Of a stretch of DNA of 64,000 nt, positions 42,411 to 50,440 are shown one piece after another. The first letter of the stretch is position 1, and every line of letters starts with the position of its first letter. The translations under genes and the position numbers were made by a program. The stretch is from UBA1952 sp965200035. Lineage in GTDB: Bacteria; Bacteroidota; Bacteroidia; Chitinophagales; Chitinophagaceae. Under the pieces are notes generated by a model. It had not been told where the DNA came from and did not search any database. It saw nothing but the letters and a program-made list of their open reading frames with translations. The DNA lies in the NCBI GenBank assembly GCA_965200035.1, contig OZ241334.1, positions 2,852,001 through 2,916,000 on the forward strand, in the 5' to 3' direction.

Positions 42411-43271
42411 ATGAACACAAACAGACTCATTACACTGGCCGGCGCAGCGCTGCTCGCCTGCTCCACCATTACCGCCGGCGCACAGGCGTTCAAGACACCG
42501 GCTCCAAGCCCGATGCAAACTGTAAAGCAGGCCTTTGGCCTGGGTGATGTGACCATCGAATATTCCCGCCCGCTGGCCAGAGGCCGCGTGATCTTCGGCG
42601 ATGTAGTGCCTTTTGGAAAAGTATGGCGCACCGGCGCGAATGCAACCACCAAGATCACCTTCTCTGACGATGTAATGCTGGAAGGCCGCGCGGTGAAAGC
42701 CGGCACTTATGGCCTGTACACCATTCCCGGAAAGACGAGCTGGCAGATCATGCTGTACAAAGACCTGACCCTTGCAGGCAATGTATCGAGCTACACGGAA
42801 GCCAATGAAGTGCTGCGCTTTGCGGTGCCTGCCATGAATTCCGGTATGCTGGTAAAATCTTTCACCATCAATATGGATGCTGTAGGGCCAACCTCTTCTA
42901 GGCTGCAACTTATGTGGGAGCGCACGGTAGTTTCCATCAAGCTGACTACGGATATTGACACACGTATGATGAAGAGCATCGAGACAGCGCTGAAGCCGGG
43001 CGATACCCGTCCTTTCTTCCAGGCTGCCAGCTACTATTATGATAATGATAAAGATCTGGGTCAGGCGCTGGAGTGGACAGACAAAGCCATCGAGCAAAAC
43101 AACGCATTCTACGTAGTGCACCTGAAAGCCAAGATCCTGATGAAGCAGGGCGATTACAGCGCTGCGATCCGTGCCGCTAAAGAATCCATGCGCCTGGCGC
43201 AGGAAGCGAAGAATGATGATTATGTACGCATGAATGAAAAGCTGATTGCTGAAGCACGGTCACATAAATAA
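42411..43271 (+). CDS. DUF2911 domain-containing secreted protein
   Basis: 286 residues from 42411 (an ATG two codons earlier is equally possible). A signal peptide ends near ITAGAQA. The DUF2911 domain (about 30-170) starts SPMQTVKQAFGLGDVTIEYSRPLARGR and includes VPFGKVWRTGANATTKITFSDDVMLEG. A C-terminal helical region of about 100 residues with two TPR-like helix pairs (QALEWTDKAIEQNNAFYVVHLKAKILMKQGDYSAAIRAAKES) follows. Periplasmic; function unknown. Common and highly expressed in Bacteroidota. Confidence 0.88.
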   Translation: MNTNRLITLAGAALLACSTITAGAQAFKTPAPSPMQTVKQAFGLGDVTIEYSRPLARGRVIFGDVVPFGKVWRTGANATTKITFSDDVMLEGRAVKAGTYGLYTIPGKTSWQIMLYKDLTLAGNVSSYTEANEVLRFAVPAMNSGMLVKSFTINMDAVGPTSSRLQLMWERTVVSIKLTTDIDTRMMKSIETALKPGDTRPFFQAASYYYDNDKDLGQALEWTDKAIEQNNAFYVVHLKAKILMKQGDYSAAIRAAKESMRLAQEAKNDDYVRMNEKLIAEARSHK

Positions 43272-43290
43272 GTGCTGATGAATTTTTGAA

Positions 43291-43320
43291 AAAGGCCCGG
43301 CTGATAGCAGCCGGGCTTTT
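43291..43320 (+). terminator. Terminator after the DUF2911 gene
   Basis: GCCCGGCTG-ATAG-CAGCCGGGC (43295-43316), a perfect 9-bp GC-rich stem, preceded by AAA and followed by T6. Confidence 0.92.
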
Positions 43321-43385
43321 TTGTTTTCAAAGAAAGTCTTTGCTCTAGGCGAAGAATTCCTTAAAAGCGCGATGATGCTTTACCT

Positions 43386-43534
43386 CTCCCTCTGCGCTAC
43401 GCGCGGTCCCTTGCGGGAGTCCCTTTAAAGGGGGAAGGTGGTACGTATGTCCTTAGGGTGCATGAAAAAAATTATTTACAGCAACTGAGACCTACGCTTC
43501 ATGAAATCCCCCTTTGAAGGGGGACCGAGGGGCT
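43386..43534. repeat. MITE-like palindromic repeat with inverted arms
   Basis: The left arm (about 43386-43438) contains the hairpins GCGC-TAC-GCGC and TCCC-TTGC-GGGA and the near-palindrome GTCCCTTTAAAGGGGGA (43419-43435). The right arm (43507-43534) reads TCCCCCTTTGAAGGGGGAC then GAGGGG, the inverse of the left. About 70 bp separate them. This style of CCCTTTAAAGGG element is familiar as a dispersed repeat in Bacteroidota genomes; copy number cannot be judged here. Confidence 0.65.
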
Positions 43535-43683
43535 GTTATGGAGAAACGATGGAAACTAACACCGACACAAATGCAGCGGACAGGTTCACAATTCGATCTG
43601 TCGCACACGCAATGAATACTGTCGGCCACGCAAACCGATCGGATGAGGACGTAAACGACGCTGACAGGTACGCAAAGAGGTTA

Positions 43684-44489
43684 GGTAGTGTTGATAGTTA
43701 GGGCATGGTTTGTTTGCGGTGCGCTGTAAAAGTTATGCGCAGATACAGTGTGAGCGATGAAGTATGGGCGCGTATCGGGCTGCTGTTTCCGGTTCATGGC
43801 AATAAGGTAGATAACCGCCTGTTCTTCGATGCAGTCTACTTCGTGGCCAAGAGCGGCATCCCCTGGCGGGACGTACCTGAACGATTCGGCAAATGGAACT
43901 CAGTGTATGCCAGATTCAACCGGCTGTCTAAGGCAGGCTTTTGGGAAAAGGTATTCGAGCTGTCCACGGACGGCGACCTGAAGCAGCTGCTTATCGATTC
44001 GTCTTCGGTAAGGGTGAATCATCAAGGCGCCAATGGTCTTAAAAAAACAAAGCGACGGCAGCCCTGGGGCGATCCCGTGGGGGACTGACTACTAAGATTC
44101 ACCTGGCAACCGATGAATACGGACGGGCCAGGAGGATCATCATCGGGCCTGGTCATCAGTCCGACTATCGGCAGGCCGGTGCGCTGGTGGCGGGCTTCAG
44201 ACCCAGGGCGGTGCTGGCTGACAAGGGCTATGATGCAGGCTGGCTGGTCAAAGAACTAAGGGCCGCCGGCGTGGAAGACATTGTGATTCCATCGCTGTCT
44301 ACCAGAAAAGTACAAAGGGTGATAGATAAAGAAGTATACAAGCAACGCAACAGGATAGAGCGCTACTTCAACCGGCTGAAGAACTGGCGAAGGGTGGCCA
44401 CAAGGTTCGATAAGCTGGCCTTAAACTTTACCTCGCTCGTCTACCTCGCTGCTACCATCATCAACTTTAAATTAACTCTCAACACGACC
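43684..44489 (+). mobile_element. IS5-superfamily insertion sequence, IS427-like, 806 bp
   Basis: Terminal inverted repeats are GGTAGTGTTGATAGTTAG (43684-43701) and the complement of TTAACTCTCAACACGACC (44472-44489), matching at 15 of 18 positions. A TA dinucleotide flanks each side (43682-43683 and 44490-44491), the expected target duplication. One transposase gene in two overlapping frames fills the element. Ends and frames are intact, so it may be active. Confidence 0.9.
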
Positions 44490-44492
44490 TAG
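43735..44492 (+). CDS. IS427-like transposase expressed by -1 frameshift
   Basis: Frame A (43735-44088) begins MRRYSVSDEVWARIGLLFP and includes AKSGIPWRDVPERFGKWNSVYARF and the first catalytic Asp in LLIDSSSV. Frame B (to 44492) carries GRSRGGLTTKIHLATD, the second Asp in AVLADKGYDAGW and the final Glu in YKQRNRIERYFNRLKNWRR: a complete DDE set. Frame B is -1 relative to A. The overlap contains A7 (44041-44047), a probable slippage site, after which the fusion reads LKKNKATAALGRS. The stop codon TAG uses the TA target duplicate plus the flanking G, so it lies outside the element. A 10-codon longer start at 43705 is also possible. Confidence 0.88.
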
Positions 44493-44620
44493 TCGCCGAC
44501 ACAATTACAGGAGACAGCGGCACATACGATACGGACACCTTCGCAAAGGATACCGTCAGCCGCGCATACCTGTTTATATCATGGACAAACAATCTGGCGG
44601 CGAAGAAAGACTTGCCGGTT

Positions 44621-46321
44621 CTAGGCGACAACCTGCTTTTTCGGTAAAATAACCTGCAGCGCGAGCGCCAAAACCACCACCAGCAGGCAGCCCACCACAT
44701 TCAGCCACAGGAAAGCCATTGTATCTGTAAGCCATACAATTACCACCAGGATTTCCGTAATGATGGCCGCGATGAATACACTGGTGCCATTGATCTTTTT
44801 CAGGTAAAAAGCCACCAGGAAAATACCGAGGATGGTCCCATAAAATAAGGAGCCGAGTATGTTTACCGCTTCGATAAGATTGCCCAGCCTGCCTGCATAC
44901 AGCCCGACGACGATGCAGAACAGCCCCCATAAAACGGTAGCCCTGCGCGATGCCCGCAGATAAGTGCGCTCAGAGCCATTGCTGTCAACGAAGCGCTTGT
45001 AAAAATCAATGACACAGGTAGAGGTCAGCGAGTTGAGCCCGCTGGCCGTTGAGCCCATGGCTGCCAGCAGAATAATGGCAATCAGCAGGCCCACCATGCC
45101 TTTGGGCAGATAAGTGGTCACGAAAGTGAGGAAGACATAGTTCGTATCGTCCGGTGCTTCCTTGGAAGCATTGCTTTTCCCGATGAGCGCTACGGCTGAT
45201 TTTCGTACTTTTTCCGATGCTTTATTGGTTGCCTGAAGGTGCAGGCGAATGTCGGCAATCTGTGTTTCATTCTTCTGATGAACGGCGGGAATCAATGCCT
45301 TTACCCAGGTTTCTTTTTCCGCATGAATGCGCTGATAATCCTGCTCCAACCGTGTGTAATCTGCACCATATTTGCCTGACTTCACCTTTGCCTCTTCTAC
45401 TTTGTTGAAGAAAACGGGAGGCGTATGGAACTGATAGAAAGCAAAGACCAGCGTGCCAAGCATCAGGATGAGAAACTGCATCGGTATTTTTACGAGACCA
45501 TTCATCACCAGTCCCAGCCTGCTTTGCGTGATAGATTTCCCCGTAAGATAACGGCCTACCTGCGACTGATCGGTACCAAAATAAGAAAGCTGCAAAAAGA
45601 AACCGCCGATAATGCCCGACCAGATATTGTACCGGTCTTTCGGATCAAACTTCGTAACGATCGCCTGCTCATGATCCATCTTGCCGGCAATGTGCAGCGC
45701 ATCAGTAAAGCTGACATCCTGCGGCAGCAAATGCACCACCATATAACCGGCCATGATGAGCCCGGAGAAGATGATCGCCATCTGCAGCATCTGCGTATAG
45801 GAAACTGCTTTGGTGCCGCCATAGACGGTGTACAGGATCACTGCAAAGCCGGTAACGATGGTGGTATAGCTGACATCAATATTCAGCAATGAAGACAGGA
45901 TGATGGCCGGTGCATAAATAGTGATGCCGGTAGAGATACCGCGCTGCAACAGAAACAGAATAGCCGTAAACGTGCGCGTCTTTACATCAAACCGCTTTTC
46001 GAGATATTCATAGGCGGTATAGACATTCAGCTTGTGAAAAGACGGGATAAACGTAGCGCACAGCACGATCATAGCCAGCGGCAGACCGAAGTAAAACTGT
46101 ACAAAGCGCAGCCCGTCGCGGTAGCCTTGTCCGGGTGCGGCTAAGAAGGTAATGGCGCTGGCCTGTGTAGCAATTACGGAGAGCCCTACACCGTACCACG
46201 GCATTTTTCTGCCAGCGCGGAGATAACTGTCAATATCCTTTGTATGTCGGCTTTTATAGAGTCCATACACCACAATGGAAAGCAGGGCGGCCGCCAGTAC
46301 CAGCCAATCGATTGCGCTCAT
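44621..46321 (-). CDS. Sodium:solute symporter (SSS family)
   Basis: I place the start at 46321 (MSAIDWLVLAAALLSIVVYGLYKS), giving 566 residues and about 13-14 membrane helices. The family core is clear: DSYLRAGRKMPWYGVGLSVIATQASAITFLAAPGQGYRDGLRFVQFYFG, then VYTAYEYLEKRFDVKTRT, GGFFLQLSYFGTDQSQVGRYLTGKS and AAMGSTASGLNSLTS. A hydrophilic insert of about 90 residues (EEAKVKSGKYGADY...DIRLHLQATNKASEK) interrupts the second half. It probably imports a sugar-like solute with sodium. It is coupled by an ATGA overlap to the mini-protein gene before it. Confidence 0.9.
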   Translation of the reverse strand: MSAIDWLVLAAALLSIVVYGLYKSRHTKDIDSYLRAGRKMPWYGVGLSVIATQASAITFLAAPGQGYRDGLRFVQFYFGLPLAMIVLCATFIPSFHKLNVYTAYEYLEKRFDVKTRTFTAILFLLQRGISTGITIYAPAIILSSLLNIDVSYTTIVTGFAVILYTVYGGTKAVSYTQMLQMAIIFSGLIMAGYMVVHLLPQDVSFTDALHIAGKMDHEQAIVTKFDPKDRYNIWSGIIGGFFLQLSYFGTDQSQVGRYLTGKSITQSRLGLVMNGLVKIPMQFLILMLGTLVFAFYQFHTPPVFFNKVEEAKVKSGKYGADYTRLEQDYQRIHAEKETWVKALIPAVHQKNETQIADIRLHLQATNKASEKVRKSAVALIGKSNASKEAPDDTNYVFLTFVTTYLPKGMVGLLIAIILLAAMGSTASGLNSLTSTCVIDFYKRFVDSNGSERTYLRASRRATVLWGLFCIVVGLYAGRLGNLIEAVNILGSLFYGTILGIFLVAFYLKKINGTSVFIAAIITEILVVIVWLTDTMAFLWLNVVGCLLVVVLALALQVILPKKQVVA

Positions 46322-46446
46322 TGGAAATGTTTGGTAAACAGGTAAAACAACAGGATCAGCGCAACAAGCGTACCTGCCACTAACAGGTATACATTGCGCC
46401 ACGAGCCGAGTATCGGCGGCTTTTCTTCGCTATTGCTTTCCTTCAT
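46318..46446 (-). CDS. 42-aa single-pass membrane mini-protein
   Basis: The minus-strand ATG at 46444-46446 opens 42 codons. A charged cytoplasmic-looking start (MKESNSEEKPP) is followed by a hydrophobic helix at about 20-37 (YLLVAGTLVALILLFYLF) and a short tail. Its start lies inside the last 17 bp of the PIG-L gene and its TGA overlaps the symporter's ATG (ATGA). This double overlap argues strongly for translation. It may be a small subunit or stabiliser of the symporter (inference). Confidence 0.75.
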   Translation of the reverse strand: MKESNSEEKPPILGSWRNVYLLVAGTLVALILLFYLFTKHFQ

Positions 46447-48949
46447 TGAGCGGCAGGGAAAGGAGATTTACAAACAAACGGTAAGCGCCGGGATTGCCCG
46501 CAGGCAGCTGACGGAAGAATACCAGACCGGTATAGACAAAGTTTCCACGGCCATATTTCCCAACGATCAGGCTGCCATCCAGCGGCTTTTCATTGCGGTC
46601 ATTCATGGACAGGATTTTCTGGTAATTGCTGTCTGCCTCTGAAGCGAAATAGATGCCGCGCTCCTGTACCCAGTTGGCAAAGTCCTTTTGGGTAATGCGG
46701 TTAGGATAGTTCAGCACCGTGCTTTCCGGTTGCAGGAACGTAACGGCTGCCTGCTCATCGGTAACGCGCAGGTTGGATACAGTAAACGGATAAGGTCCGG
46801 CCTGTGTAGTCATCGGGCCGAGGCGTGTATTGGTGTTGTATTGCACAATCAGGTTGCCGCCATTCTTTACATAATCCATCAGCCGCTCGTGGTAGCGCGG
46901 GAGGCGCTCATTCACATTGAAGGCACGGACGCCGGTTACAATGGCATCGTAGCGGGAAAGATTTCCTGTAGCCAATTGCTCCTCAGTGAGCATGGTTACA
47001 TTATAGCCCACCTGCACCAGACAGGCCGGCACATCATCGCCCGCACCAGCTATATAGCCGATGTTGTTGCCGCGCTTTTTAAGATGAATGTTGATGAGAC
47101 CGGCCTCTGCATCTGTGAGCGCAAACTGAGCGGGTATGTGATCATAGTCAAGGCGGCGAATGCTTTTATCGTATGCTTTGCCATCAATAGTTACAATGGC
47201 TTCCAGCTTGCCGTTCACACTGCTTTCGCTGCTGCGGATGGTAGCTGTTACTGTGGCTTCATCTCCTTTTTTGGCCAGATGAATGTCAGGGTTACTGATG
47301 CGGATTTTCCAGCCGGCCGGTGCTTCCAGGCTCAGCCGTCCGGATACGTTGTCTTTATTGGCTTTGATGATGAATGTCAGCTGCTTCCGCGATGTATCGC
47401 TGGAGACAATGACTTTGCTACCGGGTTCAATGGTTACCGGCGGCAGTATTTCCAGCGGACGGTAGATTTCTCCCTTCACCGGGTCAACGTACTTGTACAT
47501 GATCCGGCGATCAACGTGCAGTGAAAGACCATTAATAATTACATTGAAGGTAGCGACCGGATACTGATCATTTTCCGGCTTGCCGATCATCTCCTGATCG
47601 TGTACGATGTAGGTGTTTACCGGATGCTTTTCAGCCAGCCAATACGGAGTAGAGTAGGTAGCATCTGCATTCAGTACTTCATCAGCGCTAAACGTATCCA
47701 CCTCATTTTTGCGCAGGTTGACGGACTTCGCCGTAATGCCGGATAGCTCATGTGCATTGCCCGGTGTATTGCTTAGGATAATGCTTTGCAGCGCCACTTT
47801 TGCATTCCCCTGATTAATGACTTCTGCCCGCTCCCGTACGTGCTCACCGGGTATCAGCATATAGTTGGCGGCGGTGGCATCGAGCCAGAGTCCGGCGCAC
47901 GCTACCAGCAGGTTTTTTGTTTCTCCGAGCTTGATGCGCTGCCAGTATTTCACAGTTGCATCATTGCTTTTTACTGCTTCTAAAGCTTTATATACAGCCG
48001 TCAAAGCAGGAATAGTTGCATCCGGCTTCTGCGGATTGAATGACTGGATAGCTACTGACACCTGTGCGCTGATGCCCGCCAGCTGCGGCATGCGCGACCA
48101 TTGCTGATTGATGCCTTCAAACAGATCATGCTTCACAGAATCGCCGCGCAGCTGCTTGAAATATTCGTAAGATTCGCCTCTGGCCTTTGCTACGCCGAAG
48201 CCCTGACTCTTATGCATCGAGCGGCTTTCGGAAGCCATCTCGCCGTAAGATTTCCCCATAAGGTTATTGAATCCACCTACATCAATCTTTAGCTGATTAG
48301 GCGCTGTGGTGTTCAGCGTACCGAAGTTGAAGGTGTTCCAGAACAGGCGGCGCGGTTGCCAGACAGTCACATAAGCCAGTTGCTCAGGAAACCGCTTCGG
48401 GTCTGCGGCCGCATCAAATGCTTCTGCGGCCAGTATCGCAGAGGCCGTGTGGTGGCCATGCCCGCCCTCTCCCGTAGTAGGGAAGCGGCAGATAATGATA
48501 TCCGGCCTGAATTTGCGGATCGTCCACACCACATCCGCCAGCACATTATCGCGGTTCCAGATAGAGAATGTCTCTTCCGGATTTTTGGAAAAGCCGAAAT
48601 CATTGGCTCTGGTGAAGAACTGTTCAGCCCCGTCAATGCGGCGCGCATCCAGCAATTCCTGTGTACGAAGCAGGCCAAGCATTTCGCCCTGCTCCTTGCC
48701 GATCAGGTTTTGTCCGCCATCGCCGCGGGTAAGCGATAGATAGCCGGTGCGCAGGTGTCGTTCATTGGCTAAGTAGGCCAGCAGCTTCGTATTTTCATCA
48801 TCAGGATGGGCTGCAATATAGAGTACGCTGCCGGTGGTATTGAGCTTTTGCAGGCCTGATAGTATTTCGCCGGGACGGGTTTGCGCGGCAAGATGTCCTC
48901 CTGCAATAATAATGGCAAGAAAAAAAAGGACTCCCTTAAAAATCTTCAT
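46430..48949 (-). CDS. Secreted PIG-L family deacetylase with C-terminal extension, 839 aa
   Basis: A signal peptide (about 1-22) is followed by the LmbE/PIG-L domain (about 40-270). The zinc/catalytic motif AAHPDDEN is at 46-53, and TRGDGGQNLIGKEQGEMLGLLRTQEL and GEGGHGHHTAS supply further metal-binding His. The remaining 560 residues contain beta-sandwich domains and a glutamine-amidotransferase-like region (NIGYIAGAGDDVPACLVQVGYNVTMLTEEQL...YDAIVTGVRAFNVNERL) near the end. PIG-L enzymes remove N-acetyl groups from amino-sugar substrates; here this would occur in the periplasm. With the downstream symporter it suggests deacetylation plus uptake of a product. Confidence 0.88.
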   Translation of the reverse strand: MKIFKGVLFFLAIIIAGGHLAAQTRPGEILSGLQKLNTTGSVLYIAAHPDDENTKLLAYLANERHLRTGYLSLTRGDGGQNLIGKEQGEMLGLLRTQELLDARRIDGAEQFFTRANDFGFSKNPEETFSIWNRDNVLADVVWTIRKFRPDIIICRFPTTGEGGHGHHTASAILAAEAFDAAADPKRFPEQLAYVTVWQPRRLFWNTFNFGTLNTTAPNQLKIDVGGFNNLMGKSYGEMASESRSMHKSQGFGVAKARGESYEYFKQLRGDSVKHDLFEGINQQWSRMPQLAGISAQVSVAIQSFNPQKPDATIPALTAVYKALEAVKSNDATVKYWQRIKLGETKNLLVACAGLWLDATAANYMLIPGEHVRERAEVINQGNAKVALQSIILSNTPGNAHELSGITAKSVNLRKNEVDTFSADEVLNADATYSTPYWLAEKHPVNTYIVHDQEMIGKPENDQYPVATFNVIINGLSLHVDRRIMYKYVDPVKGEIYRPLEILPPVTIEPGSKVIVSSDTSRKQLTFIIKANKDNVSGRLSLEAPAGWKIRISNPDIHLAKKGDEATVTATIRSSESSVNGKLEAIVTIDGKAYDKSIRRLDYDHIPAQFALTDAEAGLINIHLKKRGNNIGYIAGAGDDVPACLVQVGYNVTMLTEEQLATGNLSRYDAIVTGVRAFNVNERLPRYHERLMDYVKNGGNLIVQYNTNTRLGPMTTQAGPYPFTVSNLRVTDEQAAVTFLQPESTVLNYPNRITQKDFANWVQERGIYFASEADSNYQKILSMNDRNEKPLDGSLIVGKYGRGNFVYTGLVFFRQLPAGNPGAYRLFVNLLSLPLNEGKQ

Positions 48950-48975
48950 GAAAAGGTTGGTTGGATTAAGCGCAA

Positions 48976-48983
48976 CAAATGTA
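48976..48983 (-). promoter_or_regulatory. Candidate -7 box for the PIG-L operon
   Basis: TACATTTG on the minus strand, 27 nt before the ATG at 48949; good match to TAnnTTTG with a typical leader. Confidence 0.5.
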
Positions 48984-49094
48984 AACCTCCTTAGCCTTGA
49001 TTGCTCCGGTTAAATAAAGGCATAAAATATAGCAATAAGGCTGCTTCGATACCCGGTGGGTACAATTCTTTCAACAGTAAAATAAAACAAGCGT

Positions 49095-49748
49095 ATGTCT
49101 GCCCGATACCCATTGAAAAAGATGCTGTCGCTGATCGAAGAAGCCATTAAACCTTATCCCAAGGCTGCTATGTTTGAGCTGCGAGATTCAGGTTACATCA
49201 CTTTATTTGAGCAATTAGTATCCTGTGTTATATCTATCCGTACGATGGATGAAACGACGATACCAGTCTCAACGCGCCTGTTTGATCAAGCGCGCACTCC
49301 ACAGGAAACCCTGAAGCTGTCGCATAGCGAGCTGGCCGATCTGCTTTATGGCAGCACATTTCCCGGGCAAAAGGCTGATACGATTTTAGCTATCGCTGCC
49401 GCAGCAGCAGAAGGCAATCTGCAGGCCACCTTCGAATCACTGACTTCAATCAAAGGCGTTGGGCCGAAATGTGCTAACCTTGCGCTGGGTGTGGCTTCCG
49501 GCGCTGCCGCTATTTCTGTGGATATTCATGTACACCGGGTAGTGAACCGCTGGGGACTGGTGCAGGCATCTATACCGGAAAAAACATTGGCTGCGCTGGA
49601 AAAGATTGTAGATAAAAGCCAGTGGACGGATATCAACAGATTGCTAATGCCGTTTGGCAAGCATATCTGTACAGGTACAGCGCCCTGGTGCAGCAAATGC
49701 CCGGTGTATGAATGGTGCGAACGCGTTGGCGTGAGCAGGCACCGCTGA
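49095..49748 (+). CDS. nth: Endonuclease III-like DNA glycosylase/AP lyase
   Basis: 217 residues. The helix-hairpin-helix SIKGVGPKCANLAL (118-131) contains catalytic Lys125, the catalytic Asp143 lies in ISVDIHVHRV, and a C-terminal [4Fe-4S] loop has Cys192, 199, 202 and 208 (C-x6-C-x2-C-x5-C). It removes oxidised pyrimidines and cleaves the abasic site in base-excision repair. The first half is slightly atypical (DSGYITLFEQLVSCVISIRTMDETT), a variant seen in Bacteroidota paralogues, so a second canonical nth may exist elsewhere. Confidence 0.9.
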   Translation: MSARYPLKKMLSLIEEAIKPYPKAAMFELRDSGYITLFEQLVSCVISIRTMDETTIPVSTRLFDQARTPQETLKLSHSELADLLYGSTFPGQKADTILAIAAAAAEGNLQATFESLTSIKGVGPKCANLALGVASGAAAISVDIHVHRVVNRWGLVQASIPEKTLAALEKIVDKSQWTDINRLLMPFGKHICTGTAPWCSKCPVYEWCERVGVSRHR

Positions 49749-49931
49749 TTCTTCAGAGGTTATTATATGGGTTTGCTGTGGGATACTACTTGTGCGGCTT
49801 GGCCATCCTTTGGTGCTAAGGATTCTTCAGCGACCATAAGGTTGACAACGGTGCCTCATGTAAGAGAAACATTAACGCGGCAAGCCGGAAAAACACTCCT
49901 AAATTCGCCGGGCAAAAATTGATTTTACAGT

Positions 49932-50330
49932 ATGGATCTGATACAGCGGGCGAAGGCATATCTTACAGCTATTGAAAATGGCGCAATGGGCGATGATCTG
50001 GATGAATGGTATGCTCCGGATGCCGAGCAGGTGGAATATCCCAATCTTTACATGCCCAAAGGCGCCAAGCGTACGCTGGATGCCCTGAAGCAGGCCTCTC
50101 TTTCCGGAAGCAAGCTGCTGAAAAAACAAGAGTTTATCCTGAAGCATGCGCACCTTTCCGGTGCAACGGTGATATTAGAGCTCGAATGGATCGCTACGCT
50201 GGCTATGGCCGCTGGTCCTTTGCCTGCGGGCGGCATTATGCGGGCTCATTTTGCCCAGTTCATTGAGTTTCACAAGGGCAAGATTTTCCGCCAGCGTACC
50301 TATGATTGCTTCGAGCCGTTTGGCGCTTAA
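49932..50330 (+). CDS. NTF2-like/SnoaL-type small protein
   Basis: 132 residues forming one NTF2-like fold: helices at the N-terminus (DLIQRAKAYLTAIENGAMGDDLDEWYAPDAEQVEYPN), then the curved sheet ending RAHFAQFIEFHKGKIFRQRTYDCFEPF. Such proteins are small enzymes or ligand binders; no catalytic pair can be assigned. No signal peptide. Confidence 0.8.
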   Translation: MDLIQRAKAYLTAIENGAMGDDLDEWYAPDAEQVEYPNLYMPKGAKRTLDALKQASLSGSKLLKKQEFILKHAHLSGATVILELEWIATLAMAAGPLPAGGIMRAHFAQFIEFHKGKIFRQRTYDCFEPFGA

Positions 50331-50359
50331 TTGTTTATTCTACTGAATAATGAGCATAA

Positions 50360-50387
50360 AAAAGCCCCGCTGGAAGACGGGGCTTTT
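50360..50387. terminator. Bidirectional terminator
   Basis: AAAAGCCCCG (50360-50369) and CGGGGCTTTT (50378-50387) form a perfect 10-bp stem over 8 nt, flanked by A and T runs. It serves the NTF2-like gene and the convergent low-complexity gene. Confidence 0.88.
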
Positions 50388-50440
50388 TCCTCAACTGACC
50401 CAATTATGCTCCTAGGTATCAGGCAGGAACAATAGGCATC

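Larger units (their letters stand above)
43549..44647 (+). pseudogene. Repeat-containing reading frame interrupted by the IS element
   Basis: From the ATG at 43549 the frame runs to 43683. Removing the IS and one TA duplicate joins TTA|GTC in frame, and the frame continues from 44492 to a TAA at 44645-44647, giving 96 codons (112 if the ATG at 43501 is used). The translation shows degenerate repeats around (A/T)D(R/T)(F/Y)(A/T)(K/I)xxV: ADRFTIRSVAHA, ADRYAKRLVADT and TDTFAKDTVSRA. It is rich in Asp, Thr, Asn and Ala. The last 27 nt overlap the convergent symporter gene. Whether it was ever translated is uncertain; the open frame could reflect DNA-level repeats. Confidence 0.45.

Noticed and set aside
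42378..43121. 247-codon minus-strand frame over the DUF2911 gene
   Set aside because: Shadow of a gene with signal peptide and a recognised domain on the other strand.
43501..43701. 66-codon plus-strand frame taken as a complete small gene
   Set aside because: Its stop lies inside the IS left terminal repeat and its first codons inside the palindromic repeat; better read as the 5' part of an interrupted frame.
44041..44088. Transposase frame break as a disabling mutation
   Set aside because: An A7 run in the overlap and complete DDE residues in the fused product fit programmed -1 frameshifting typical of this IS group.
49767..49922. 51-codon plus-strand frame between endonuclease III and the NTF2-like gene
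   Set aside because: No recognisable features, no promoter-like box, ends 10 bp before the next gene; likely chance.
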